Shown here piece by piece: positions 1-7,815 of a stretch of 22,087 nt of DNA. A program made the position numbers and the translations under genes. Under the pieces are notes generated by a model that saw only the letters and a list, made by a program, of their open reading frames with translations, did not search any database and was not told the DNA's origin. The stretch's first letter is position 1, and the number at the start of each line of letters is the position of its first letter. The DNA comes from JBBPYR01 sp038199755 (GTDB taxonomy: Bacteria > Chloroflexota > Ktedonobacteria > Ktedonobacterales > Ktedonobacteraceae): assembly GCA_038199755.1 (NCBI GenBank), contig JBBPYR010000055.1:1-22087 (forward strand), read 5' to 3'.

Positions 1-9
1 AGTTCTTCT

Positions 10-399
10 TTAGCGTTGTTCAAGGCGTTTGATGCGTGCGATCAGCCGAATACGTGCGATGAGGTGGCGGGTGTCAAACGGTTTTACGACATAATCGTCT
101 GTTCCCGCCTCAAAACCAGCCACCTTGTCTTGCAGTGTAGCAAGAGAAGTCAACAAAATAATAGGCAGACGCATCAAATAGGGTTTGCTACGAATATAGC
201 GACAGAGCTCCAAACCATTCTCTCCGCCAGTCAGCACAACTTCACAGATCACCACATCCGGCAAAGAGGTTTCAAGGAAATGCCTTGCCTCGGCCACAGA
301 TCCAACCCAACGCATGGCGAAGTCACGGTGCAATGCTTGTTGCATCCTGGCGTAGGCATGAAGATCACTATCAACAAAGAGAATATTTAACCTTCTCAC
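10..399 (-). CDS. Stand-alone receiver-domain protein, phosphoacceptor Asp replaced by Glu
   Basis: A 129-aa protein that is a single CheY-like receiver domain with no output domain. The acidic pocket (D10, D12), switch residue T84 and conserved K106 in a KPF motif are visible. The residue aligned with the phosphoacceptor Asp is E53 (ICEVVLTGG; codon GAA at 241-243). In the family, Asp-to-Glu at this place often mimics the phosphorylated form, so this domain may be constitutively active or not phosphorylatable; that is inference. The start is GTG at 399; an in-frame TAG lies 18 nt upstream, so no longer start is possible. It begins 24 nt after the stop of the upstream receiver gene and is probably co-transcribed with it. 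No histidine kinase is nearby. The Shine-Dalgarno match is weak. Confidence 0.88.
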   Translation of the reverse strand: MRRLNILFVDSDLHAYARMQQALHRDFAMRWVGSVAEARHFLETSLPDVVICEVVLTGGENGLELCRYIRSKPYLMRLPIILLTSLATLQDKVAGFEAGTDDYVVKPFDTRHLIARIRLIARIKRLEQR

Positions 400-423
400 G
401 ATCTCTGATTCACACTACTTGCG

Positions 424-870
424 CTAGTCCCGCTCCGCTTGCGTCTGTACTAAATAATCGGTACGACGTTGACGTTCTGCAGGTGTTAAGCGTAACACTT
501 TTTCAATAGCTGCGTTCAGTGCCATTGGCTTGAACGGTTTAGTAAGATATTCGTCTGCCCCTGAAAGAAAGCCTGTCATCTGATCTTCTTCACGTGTCAA
601 CGCACTTAGAATAATCAAAGGAGTATCGGCGGTACGACTGTCACCACGCAAGCAACGCACTACTTGATGCCCGTCCATGCGCGGCATTTTGACATCAATA
701 ATGACGCAGTCTGGATGGTCAGAGTAAACACGCTCCAATCCTTGCACACCGTCGTATGCAACGATCACATTGTACTCACCCTGAAGATTGACCGCATATT
801 TAATAAGTTCCACAATAGTTGGGTTGTCATCGATAACCAATACCGTTTTTATGCTATTTCCGCTACTCAT
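424..870 (-). CDS. Receiver-domain response regulator (CheY-like)
   Basis: A 148-aa protein with a complete receiver domain: acidic pair D14/D15, phosphoacceptor D59 (VIIDVKMPRMDG), switch residue S89 and K111 in TKPFKP. The last 25 or so residues form a charged tail (LTPAERQRR...), too short for a DNA-binding domain, so it probably acts by protein contact or as a phosphotransfer intermediate. The ATG at 870 follows a good Shine-Dalgarno (AGAGGA). A well-matched promoter lies about 75 nt upstream. It is the first gene of a two-receiver unit; the second has Glu at the phosphorylation site, so the pair may be one phospho-switchable and one locked regulator (inference). The partner kinase is not in the window. 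Confidence 0.92.
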   Translation of the reverse strand: MSSGNSIKTVLVIDDNPTIVELIKYAVNLQGEYNVIVAYDGVQGLERVYSDHPDCVIIDVKMPRMDGHQVVRCLRGDSRTADTPLIILSALTREEDQMTGFLSGADEYLTKPFKPMALNAAIEKVLRLTPAERQRRTDYLVQTQAERD

Positions 871-942
871 AGGTTCCTCTCACAAAGTACCGTTATATGT
901 ACTGGTTACAGGCTTTTGAGGCAAAACTACTGCGACTCTCGC

Positions 943-971
943 ATTGTAACACAGTTCTGATCTACTGCCAA
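943..971 (-). promoter_or_regulatory. Sigma-70-type promoter for the two-receiver operon
   Basis: On the minus strand, TTGGCA (966-971; 5 of 6 to TTGACA), 17-bp spacer, TACAAT (943-948), preceded by TGT, giving an extended -10. Transcription would start near 936, about 65 nt before the ATG at 870. Confidence 0.7.
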
Positions 972-1027
972 ATTACATATGCCACAGAATTATATTATCG
1001 GAAGTTTTTCCCTTTTCAGTAGGGATG

Positions 1028-1062
1028 TCCCTTGTGGGCATTCTCGTCTCCCTTGTGGGCAT
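1028..1062. repeat. Tandem 14-bp direct repeat, possible operator
   Basis: The 14-mer TCCCTTGTGGGCAT occurs at 1028-1041 and again at 1049-1062, exact, with starts 21 bp apart (two helical turns). The first copy overlaps GGGATGTCCC (1022-1031), a small palindrome. It lies between the divergent promoters of the receiver pair and the ThiF-like gene, which fits a regulator binding site on one DNA face. The binding protein is unknown. Confidence 0.5.
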
Positions 1063-1121
1063 CCAAAGAACCTCTTCCTATTTCCACAGTACAACATGTG
1101 GCAAAATCATACATAGAAATA

Positions 1122-1130
1122 TGCTACAAT
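1122..1130 (+). promoter_or_regulatory. Extended -10 promoter for the ThiF-like gene
   Basis: TGC followed by TACAAT (1125-1130). No good -35 is found at 16-18 bp, so the extended -10 would carry recognition. Transcription would start near 1137, about 35 nt before the ATG at 1173. Confidence 0.5.
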
Positions 1131-1172
1131 AGAGAGAAGGCCTGTTCGAGACACCATAGAAGGAAACGTTAG

Positions 1173-2207
1173 ATGCTTGACCGTTATTCGCGCCAAACGT
1201 TATTCGCACCCCTCGGCAAAGCAGGGCAGGAACGTTTGCGCTCTTCATCAGTGACTATTATCGGCTGCGGAGCATTAGGAACTGCATTCGCCAACAATCT
1301 TTGCCGTGCAGGTGTTGGTCGTCTGGTTATCGCGGATCGTGACTATATTGAGCTAAACAACTTGCAGCGACAAATTCTTTTTGATGAAGACGATGTCACA
1401 CGCCATGTCCCGAAAGCAGTAGCCGCGATTGAGCGTCTGCGCCGCGTCAATAGCGATGTGCATCTGGAAGCTCTGGTTGAGGATATTAACGCTGACGGCA
1501 TCGAGTCGCTTGTGCGCGAGACGGATCTCGTTCTTGATGCCACCGATAATTTCGAGACACGCTATCTCCTCAATGATGTCTGTATCAAATATGATCGCCC
1601 ATGGATTTATAGCGGTGTGATCGCCTCATATGGTGTCACCATGAACATTTTGCCGGGTGATACGCCCTGCCTACGCTGTGTCTTTCCAGAGATGCCACTC
1701 CCCGGAACCACGCCCACCTGTGACACAGCGGGCGTGCTCAACGGCATTGTGGCAGCCATCACGGGTATCGCCTCCACTGAGGCATTGAAGATATTGCTAC
1801 ACAGTGAGAAGGTCAGCCGCGACATGGTGTGGCTGGATGTCTGGGAGAATACATCTGAGCGGATCGCGTTGCCGCGCCAAGCGGATTGTCCCGCCTGTGG
1901 ACAACACCACTACGAGTTTCTCGACTCATTGGCAGGCACAGGCAGCACCAGCCTTTGTGGACGCAACGCCGTACAGGTACGAGGTGGCGTCAGCGGTAGG
2001 GGCGAGGGCAACAGTAGCAAGATTGATTATGCAGCTCTCGCGGAGCGGTTGCAGCCCATCGGTAAGGTTAGTTATAACGAGTACCTCTTGCGTTTTGTCG
2101 TCGATGGCTATGAGCTCACCGTTTTTCCCGATGCGCGCGCCATTATTAAGGGCACCGATGACGAGCAACTCGCCCGCTCACTCTACGCCCGCTATATCGG
2201 CGCGTAG
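1173..2207 (+). CDS. ThiF/MoeB/HesA-family E1-like adenylyltransferase
   Basis: A 344-aa E1-like protein. Visible elements: the nucleotide-binding GCGALG loop (31-36), the ADRDYIELNNLQRQ segment (54-67), D124 in DATDNF, and paired Cys-x2-Cys motifs C166/C169 and C239/C242 that should bind structural zinc. C183 in PTCDTAGVLNG sits where the family's catalytic cysteine usually lies. Such enzymes adenylate the C-terminal Gly-Gly of a small sulfur carrier (ThiS, MoaD or similar). About 90 residues follow the core and show no motif I recognise. No ThiS, MoaD or other thiamine or molybdopterin gene is in the window, so the pathway is undetermined. ATG at 1173 follows AAGGAAA. It is longer than a minimal MoeB/ThiF (about 250 aa). 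Confidence 0.9.
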   Translation: MLDRYSRQTLFAPLGKAGQERLRSSSVTIIGCGALGTAFANNLCRAGVGRLVIADRDYIELNNLQRQILFDEDDVTRHVPKAVAAIERLRRVNSDVHLEALVEDINADGIESLVRETDLVLDATDNFETRYLLNDVCIKYDRPWIYSGVIASYGVTMNILPGDTPCLRCVFPEMPLPGTTPTCDTAGVLNGIVAAITGIASTEALKILLHSEKVSRDMVWLDVWENTSERIALPRQADCPACGQHHYEFLDSLAGTGSTSLCGRNAVQVRGGVSGRGEGNSSKIDYAALAERLQPIGKVSYNEYLLRFVVDGYELTVFPDARAIIKGTDDEQLARSLYARYIGA

Positions 2208-2270
2208 GGGCGAGATTGATCGCGCCCCCCGTACCCGTTGGCGAATCGCATCCCAAACAGGTACGGGGCG
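2207..2270. repeat. Palindromic intergenic repeat after the ThiF-like gene
   Basis: Two overlapping inverted repeats. GGGGCG (2207-2212) pairs with CGCCCC (2223-2228), and CGCCCC(CC)GTACC (2223-2235) pairs with GGTACGGGGCG (2260-2270) with a two-base bulge. The first arm starts at the last base of the stop codon. No T-run follows, so it is not a classic intrinsic terminator. The form resembles REP-like palindromes that occur many times in some genomes; copy number cannot be judged here. Confidence 0.5.
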
Positions 2271-2307
2271 TGCTTCGCTGCTGCCAACGATGACTGGTCC
2301 CGACATC

Positions 2308-2336
2308 TTGCGAGAGCCATCCGACCTTGCTATAAT
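2308..2336 (+). promoter_or_regulatory. Promoter of metG
   Basis: TTGCGA (2308-2313), 17-bp spacer, TATAAT (2331-2336) with TGC directly before it (extended -10). Transcription would start near 2343, leaving a leader of about 100 nt. The leader holds a 7-bp inverted repeat (ATATGTG 2360-2366 with CACATAT 2402-2408) but is too short for a T-box and shows none of its conserved elements. Confidence 0.75.
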
Positions 2337-2446
2337 AGCCACGGTTAGCTGTAGCCCTCATATGTGTTATCGTTGGAAAGGTAAGGCGTAGGACACCAGG
2401 CCACATATCCTTCCCCACGTACTATTCTCTCTAAGGGAGCTTTTAA

Positions 2447-4120
2447 ATGAATGAATATATTCTTGTGTGCGTCGCTTGGCCCTATGCGAAGAGTCCAACC
2501 CATGTAGGGCAGATCGTCGGTGCCTATCTGCCAGCGGATACGTTCGCACGCTATCAGCGTATGGCAGGAAATCACGTGCTTATGGTTTCCGGCAGCGATG
2601 AGCACGGCACTCCAATTCTTGTCGATGCTGAGCGACTGGGTATCTCGCCACGCGAATTTGTCGCTAACTATCATCAACAAATTTGTAAGGTTTGGGAACG
2701 CCTCGGCATATCATGGGACCTTTTTACCGAGACAGGCACGGAAAATCACTACCGTATCACCCAGGATTTTTTCCTCAAGCTGCACGAAAAAGGCTATATT
2801 TTCAAGGATACAATGCAATCCCCCTACTGCCCCACTGACCACCGTTTCTTGCCCGACCGCTACATTGAAGGAACCTGTCCCAACTGTAGCTATCCCTCGG
2901 CACGCGGCGACCAGTGTGATAATTGTGGGCATACGCTCGATCCGGTTGATCTTATCAATCCCATATGCCGCTTGTGCGGCAGCAAAGACAGCAAGCTAGA
3001 GATACGTCCAACCGAGCATTTCTTCCTCGACCTCCCCAAACTACAGCCACCCTTGCAGGAATGGCTCTCCCAAGAAAAAGATCACTGGCGACCGAATACG
3101 CTGGCATTTGCTATGAACTGGCTAAAAGAAGGGTTGCGTCCACGCGCCATCACACGCGACCTGGATTGGGGGGTACCGATACCCCTTCCCGGCTATGACG
3201 ACAAGCGTATCTATGTCTGGTTTGACGCCGTAATCGGCTACTTCTCCGCCTCGGTGGAATGGGCACAACGTCAGGGCACACCGGACGCATGGAAGTCATG
3301 GTGGATACCAGAAGAAACCACTCCACCAGCACGCTCATATTACTTTATCGGCAAAGATAACATCCCCTTCCATACCATCATTTGGCCCGCTATGCTTATC
3401 GGCTACGGAGACCGTGACTTGCCCTATGACGTGCCCGCCAATGAATTCATGACCATGAGCGGTGCCAAGGCCTCTAGCAGCCGTGGCAACGTCATCTGGA
3501 CACCCGATGTGCTGGATCGCTACGGGGCAGATGCCTTACGCTACTATCTCTCAGCGACGGCACCAGAGGGGCGCGATACGGACTTCACTTATGAAGAGCT
3601 GGTGCGCCGCAACAATGATGAGTTGGTGGCCACCTATGGTAACGCGGTCCATCGCACACTGAGCTTCCTGCAAAGCAAATTTGATGGCGTTGTGCCACAA
3701 CCATTGCCACTACGCGAGGCTGACCGCGAAATTTTAGCAGAGGTCGAGAATGGCTTCTCACTCGTGGGACGCAATATCGCACAGTGCCATTTCAAGGATG
3801 GCTTGAACGCTGCGATGGCCGTGGCGCGTGCCGCCAATCGCTACATCGACGAGCAGGCACCCTGGAAACAGATCAAAAATGATCGTGAAGGTGCAGGCAC
3901 CAGCATCTACACGATGCTTCAGGTTCTCAGTGGCTTGCATACGATGCTCAGTCCCTATCTGCCCCACTCTTCGCAGAAGCTCCACGGCTATCTGGGCTTC
4001 GAGGGCGATGTCAGCAAGTTACGTTGGCACAGGGAACAGGTCCCTGCCGGGATCAAGCTACCCAAACCGGAGCCGCTCTTCCACAAGATCGAGGAGCCAG
4101 TCGCCACGGCGGATGCATAA
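2447..4120 (+). CDS. metG: Methionine--tRNA ligase
   Basis: A 557-aa class I aminoacyl-tRNA synthetase that charges tRNA-Met in the cytoplasm. The HIGH motif is THVGQ (18-22), followed by the family's GSDEHGTPI (49-57). The connective peptide carries two zinc knuckles of the E. coli type: C144/C147/C157/C160 and C174/C177 with C128 nearby. WFDAVIGY (258-265) and the YFIGKDNIPFHT stretch (299-310) are typical of MetRS. The KMSKS signature reads KASSSRGN (341-348), with Ala and Ser replacing the usual Met and second Lys. The C-terminal tRNA-binding EMAP-like domain found in some MetRS is absent. ATG at 2447 is preceded by AAGGGAG. The gene has its own promoter and terminator, so it is probably monocistronic. 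Confidence 0.97.
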   Translation: MNEYILVCVAWPYAKSPTHVGQIVGAYLPADTFARYQRMAGNHVLMVSGSDEHGTPILVDAERLGISPREFVANYHQQICKVWERLGISWDLFTETGTENHYRITQDFFLKLHEKGYIFKDTMQSPYCPTDHRFLPDRYIEGTCPNCSYPSARGDQCDNCGHTLDPVDLINPICRLCGSKDSKLEIRPTEHFFLDLPKLQPPLQEWLSQEKDHWRPNTLAFAMNWLKEGLRPRAITRDLDWGVPIPLPGYDDKRIYVWFDAVIGYFSASVEWAQRQGTPDAWKSWWIPEETTPPARSYYFIGKDNIPFHTIIWPAMLIGYGDRDLPYDVPANEFMTMSGAKASSSRGNVIWTPDVLDRYGADALRYYLSATAPEGRDTDFTYEELVRRNNDELVATYGNAVHRTLSFLQSKFDGVVPQPLPLREADREILAEVENGFSLVGRNIAQCHFKDGLNAAMAVARAANRYIDEQAPWKQIKNDREGAGTSIYTMLQVLSGLHTMLSPYLPHSSQKLHGYLGFEGDVSKLRWHREQVPAGIKLPKPEPLFHKIEEPVATADA

Positions 4121-4127
4121 CCAGAGT

Positions 4128-4159
4128 GAAGGGAAGGGCTGTTTGCCCTTCCCTTCTTT
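4128..4159 (+). terminator. Intrinsic terminator after metG
   Basis: A perfect 12-bp stem, GAAGGGAAGGGC (4128-4139) with GCCCTTCCCTTC (4145-4156), loop TGTTT, followed by TTT. It begins 7 nt after the metG stop. The T-run is short, so some read-through into the R-M gene is possible. Confidence 0.85.
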
Positions 4160-4189
4160 AAAGGATATTTTGTAGTTAGGAGCATAGCG

Positions 4190-7100
4190 GTGGCAACAGC
4201 GCAGGAAACATTTAAGCAAACAGTTATTGAGCCATTAAAAGTGAATGTCGGTGCCAACACCTTCTCCTATACCGAGTATTTTGCTTTACCGCCATCTGAA
4301 AGATCAAACGACGAAGCTGCCGTCGTAGACATTCAATTTACGCAAAAAATGCTTGCATGGCTCGGCTATGATGCAGGAGAAATCGTTTACAATCGCACTA
4401 CGCCGGGGCGCCCACAAGATAAGCCAGATTTTGTTGTGAGAATGTTTGGCGCAACGGCCTTTATTGTTGAAGACAAAAGAACAGAAAAACGTTTCAATGA
4501 AGCTTCGCTCAGACAACTAAGACGGTATGTAGTTGGAACATCGGGTTATTGCCTATGGACAAATGGAAGAGTTATTATAGGGTTGCGCTTTGATGCCAAT
4601 GGTCAATATCAAACGCTTGTTGAAGTGCATGTAGATAGTGCTTTTGCTACGCAGCCAGCATCAGTCTCATCAGTTTCACAGGAAGCCAATTTTGATATCC
4701 TTCGCCTTCTTTTTCAAAAAGCACGCTTTGCGGAAGTGCCTAAGTTTATCAGTGCAATTGCAGTTGATAAGCATGAATGGGAACAACAGGCAAAATCTCT
4801 TACCGACGAAGCCTCATTAAGAACATTTATTTCTGAAAGTCGTTATGTCCTTGAACAACTTACAACAGCGATAAAAGCTCGTTTGAACACAGTAACAACG
4901 GATTTAGAAGCAGCATTTGAAGATCTCACGACAAGCCAACATCTCTACTCAACGCTTGTCTCTGATCTCATCAATAGGCTTAAAGGAGGGGGCGGCGTTC
5001 ACCTTAACGAAATACTGCAACTCGAAGCTGACCTGTATACATTGTCAACCAGCCTGAAAGATGTCAGTATCACTGATATTGAGAAACTCAAACCGGCAAT
5101 GACTTCCGCGACGTTACCGCTCTGGAATAATACTCTTCAAGAGATCAATATTACGATCTCTAGTTTGCGAGAGCGAGAGCTTGCTCGCACGGAGTCACGT
5201 CGAATCAGAGCTGCATATCTTGTATGGCTAGAGCGTTACAGATACATTGAGGGCGAAGAAAAAGCGAATTATCAGGAGATAGAAATACGTCGTCAACAAG
5301 CTTTTGCAGAACAAGTGAGTTATGTATTCTTTGTACGTCTGTTATTAGCACGTGTGCTCGAAGACAAAGATATTATGCCTCGACTCGTATCTGACGGTGG
5401 CTTCAAGAACTGGTTTAACTTCCTGAAAGTTTCTTCGTTGGACAACATTGACGAGGTTCGTGGTGAGTCTTTCCTGCCACTTGTCTATCGGCGAGTAGCA
5501 AACTACTACCGTCATTTCTTTCAGCAGCCTGTCTTTGATTGGTTTATGCCCGACGACTACTTGCTTACGCTCGTCCTTTACCGCTTGAATATGTATAACT
5601 TTCAGGATGTGACCAGTGACTTACTAGGATTTACCTATGAGGCTTTCATTGAACGCTTCGCCAGAAATCAAAAAGGCCACTTCTTAACTCCACCTTCCAT
5701 TGTCGAGTATATGCTTGATCGTGCGGGTTACAATAACTCCGCTATTATAGGAGAAAACCTACTGGATGCTGCTTGTGGCTCAGGGAGTTTCCTTGTTCAT
5801 GCAGCAAGAAGACTCAAAAGCGTTCTTTCTTCTGCCATGGCAGACAAAACACCAGTTGAACGCGCACGCTTCTTCATAGAACAGGTAAAGAGTAAACTGG
5901 TAGGATTGGAAGTAAACCCTTTTTCCTGCTATCTTGCTGAACTCAATCTTTTCATTCAGGTGCTTGACGATTTAGCTCTCCTATGGAGTCATGGTGAACG
6001 TCCAAACATTGAACGCTTTGCGATCTATAACACAAATAGCTTGGAAATGCCACAAGTGGTTCTCAACTCTAACCGTAACATTGCTCCTCCAGCTACCGTT
6101 TTCACAGACAACGCTGCTGCGCTTGATGAAGCAGCACCTATCAAAGCACAGTATGGAGACTTTAGCTACATCCTCTGCAATCCCCCTTATTTGAATCGTG
6201 GTATCATTCTAGGAGCGAAGAGCTATGGGGAATATCCTTTCTACAGGGATGTGGTAAAGGGTGACGAAAATTTTTATTTACTTTTCTTGCGGTTGGCCGC
6301 GTACTACGTAGCACCAGGTGGTTCTATCTGCTTCATTTGTCCACTCAATCTTTTTGGAGATGAATCCACCATGCGTGCCCGTGAAATGTTCGGTCGCCCA
6401 GAGTGGAGCATCCCATCAATCACGCGCTTTTATGTGAGAGATGTGCTATTTCCTGGTGTCTTGCAAGGGGTATGTGTTATCCGTATAGATAACCTTCCTA
6501 GTCAGCCCTCTGATGTAATAGAGATACGCGGAGGGTACAGCATAGCAGAAGCAGCACAAACATCTACCGCCATAGAACGTTCGCATATTATTTTGAACCA
6601 TGCCACGAAAACGACGTGGAGTAAACCTTGGCTAGTAAATACCAATCCAGGCGTATACGATATATGGCAGTTTGTACGTAATAATACCGATCAAGACCTA
6701 GCAGACTTAATATCTGAAAAGATGAAAGCATCAGAAGGAGATGCAAGGTCTACATGGGCTAAACCGATGATTGTTTCTGGCCCAGGCGTCAACCGTGTTC
6801 CTCTCACCAAAGGGAAAAATATTATTGATTGGGGAAGTTGGTCAGCTGTAGCTTACCTTGATCCATTTATCACCATATCTCCTTCAATAAAAGATTTTAC
6901 AGGAAGTCGTTGGGTACAAAAGCAGGTACTTCGTATTGCTGATCTTTCACAAAAAGAAACTGTTATCTTCCTGAAAGAGGTGTCGGGGCTTGAAATGATG
7001 CGTCCAATACGAGGAACAATTCTACAAAGGGATAAACACCACTCTGTCGCAGCAGACCACACAGTTCTTGTCATATATACGCTTGATCCAGCTTTTGAAG

Positions 7101-7756
7101 ACCTAGCTTACGCAGTCTTTGGCTTGCTCACTAGCTCTGTTTATAATTTTTTCTTTAGCTTGTTTTCTACTAACGCTCATGCAAACTTCAAGGAAATCTT
7201 GCGGTTGCCCGTCCCTATTTGGTCACCGGAACGCGAAAAGCAGTTTGCAAATGAGACAAGAACAGTCTTAGCGGCATATCAAGCATTACACGATCACGAG
7301 CATATCTACGGTGTAGAGCAAGAACGAGGTGTTATAGCTAACACTGTTCTTACAGTGTCTCACTTACCAACACTTCGTCTTGAGGACCTTATACTGCGTG
7401 GAGATGTTGTCCTTAACGGCACTGCAAACTACACCTTAGAGGTGCTACTGAACCGCAAACAACTCACATTTAGCCCTACATTGAGCGATGACGCGAGAGA
7501 AGCCATCGAGCAAATTTTGCGGGCAAACCGCACTCTCACATACCAGAAAGGTGGTAAAGACCTGCTGCTTCCACATCCCAGAATTGCCGCTGCATTTTTG
7601 TCACAATTGCAACGAGCAGAACAAGAAAGACGTAACAAACAGCAGGCAGCTAGCATTGCCCAGAAAACACTAGATTACATGGTTATAGATGCATATGGTA
7701 TTACCGCGTCACATTGGCACACAATCATCGAAGCGGGTGTCCCTTGGGCGCGGTAA
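4190..7756 (+). CDS. Fused restriction-modification protein (Type IIG/IIL-like), N6-adenine methyltransferase with N-terminal nuclease
   Basis: A 1188-aa single-chain restriction-modification enzyme. The N-terminus resembles the HsdR N-terminal nuclease fold: PD at 79-80, then E94-D-K96, fitting PD-(D/E)xK, then a KRTE segment. A long helical spacer follows (about 150-480). The methyltransferase has GHFLTPPSIVEYML near 497, SAM-binding motif I DAACGSGSF (526-534) and catalytic NPPY (664-667), the gamma-type order for N6-adenine. The C-terminal third (about 720-1180), including NAHANFKEI near 994, should be target recognition. It presumably methylates and cuts without partners; the target is unknown. 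GTG at 4190 follows TAGGAG. No specificity subunit is beside it. It is visibly more AT-rich than metG, suggesting transfer. A BREX PglX-like methyltransferase is less likely because of the nuclease domain and absence of other BREX genes. Confidence 0.88.
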   Translation: MATAQETFKQTVIEPLKVNVGANTFSYTEYFALPPSERSNDEAAVVDIQFTQKMLAWLGYDAGEIVYNRTTPGRPQDKPDFVVRMFGATAFIVEDKRTEKRFNEASLRQLRRYVVGTSGYCLWTNGRVIIGLRFDANGQYQTLVEVHVDSAFATQPASVSSVSQEANFDILRLLFQKARFAEVPKFISAIAVDKHEWEQQAKSLTDEASLRTFISESRYVLEQLTTAIKARLNTVTTDLEAAFEDLTTSQHLYSTLVSDLINRLKGGGGVHLNEILQLEADLYTLSTSLKDVSITDIEKLKPAMTSATLPLWNNTLQEINITISSLRERELARTESRRIRAAYLVWLERYRYIEGEEKANYQEIEIRRQQAFAEQVSYVFFVRLLLARVLEDKDIMPRLVSDGGFKNWFNFLKVSSLDNIDEVRGESFLPLVYRRVANYYRHFFQQPVFDWFMPDDYLLTLVLYRLNMYNFQDVTSDLLGFTYEAFIERFARNQKGHFLTPPSIVEYMLDRAGYNNSAIIGENLLDAACGSGSFLVHAARRLKSVLSSAMADKTPVERARFFIEQVKSKLVGLEVNPFSCYLAELNLFIQVLDDLALLWSHGERPNIERFAIYNTNSLEMPQVVLNSNRNIAPPATVFTDNAAALDEAAPIKAQYGDFSYILCNPPYLNRGIILGAKSYGEYPFYRDVVKGDENFYLLFLRLAAYYVAPGGSICFICPLNLFGDESTMRAREMFGRPEWSIPSITRFYVRDVLFPGVLQGVCVIRIDNLPSQPSDVIEIRGGYSIAEAAQTSTAIERSHIILNHATKTTWSKPWLVNTNPGVYDIWQFVRNNTDQDLADLISEKMKASEGDARSTWAKPMIVSGPGVNRVPLTKGKNIIDWGSWSAVAYLDPFITISPSIKDFTGSRWVQKQVLRIADLSQKETVIFLKEVSGLEMMRPIRGTILQRDKHHSVAADHTVLVIYTLDPAFEDLAYAVFGLLTSSVYNFFFSLFSTNAHANFKEILRLPVPIWSPEREKQFANETRTVLAAYQALHDHEHIYGVEQERGVIANTVLTVSHLPTLRLEDLILRGDVVLNGTANYTLEVLLNRKQLTFSPTLSDDAREAIEQILRANRTLTYQKGGKDLLLPHPRIAAAFLSQLQRAEQERRNKQQAASIAQKTLDYMVIDAYGITASHWHTIIEAGVPWAR

Positions 7757-7815
7757 TAAACTCGACTGTTTTGGCAATGTGCAAGTTGTGCAAGCGGCAG
7801 GCATTCGAACAAGCG

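Noticed and set aside
1804..2391. 195-aa plus-strand ORF inside and beyond the ThiF-like gene
   Set aside because: It overlaps the conserved C-terminal half of the ThiF-like protein in another frame, has an Arg/Ser/Thr-rich shadow-like composition, and extends across the palindromic repeat.
2343..2446. T-box riboswitch in the metG leader
   Set aside because: The leader is only about 100 nt, with no specifier loop, T-box sequence or terminator hairpin before the ATG.
2345..2680. 111-aa minus-strand ORF over the metG leader and N-terminus
   Set aside because: It lies opposite the HIGH motif region of metG and has no family features.
4190..7756. BREX or DISARM defence island
   Set aside because: Only the fused methyltransferase-nuclease is present; no PglZ, BrxC, BrxL, DrmA or other partner genes flank it.
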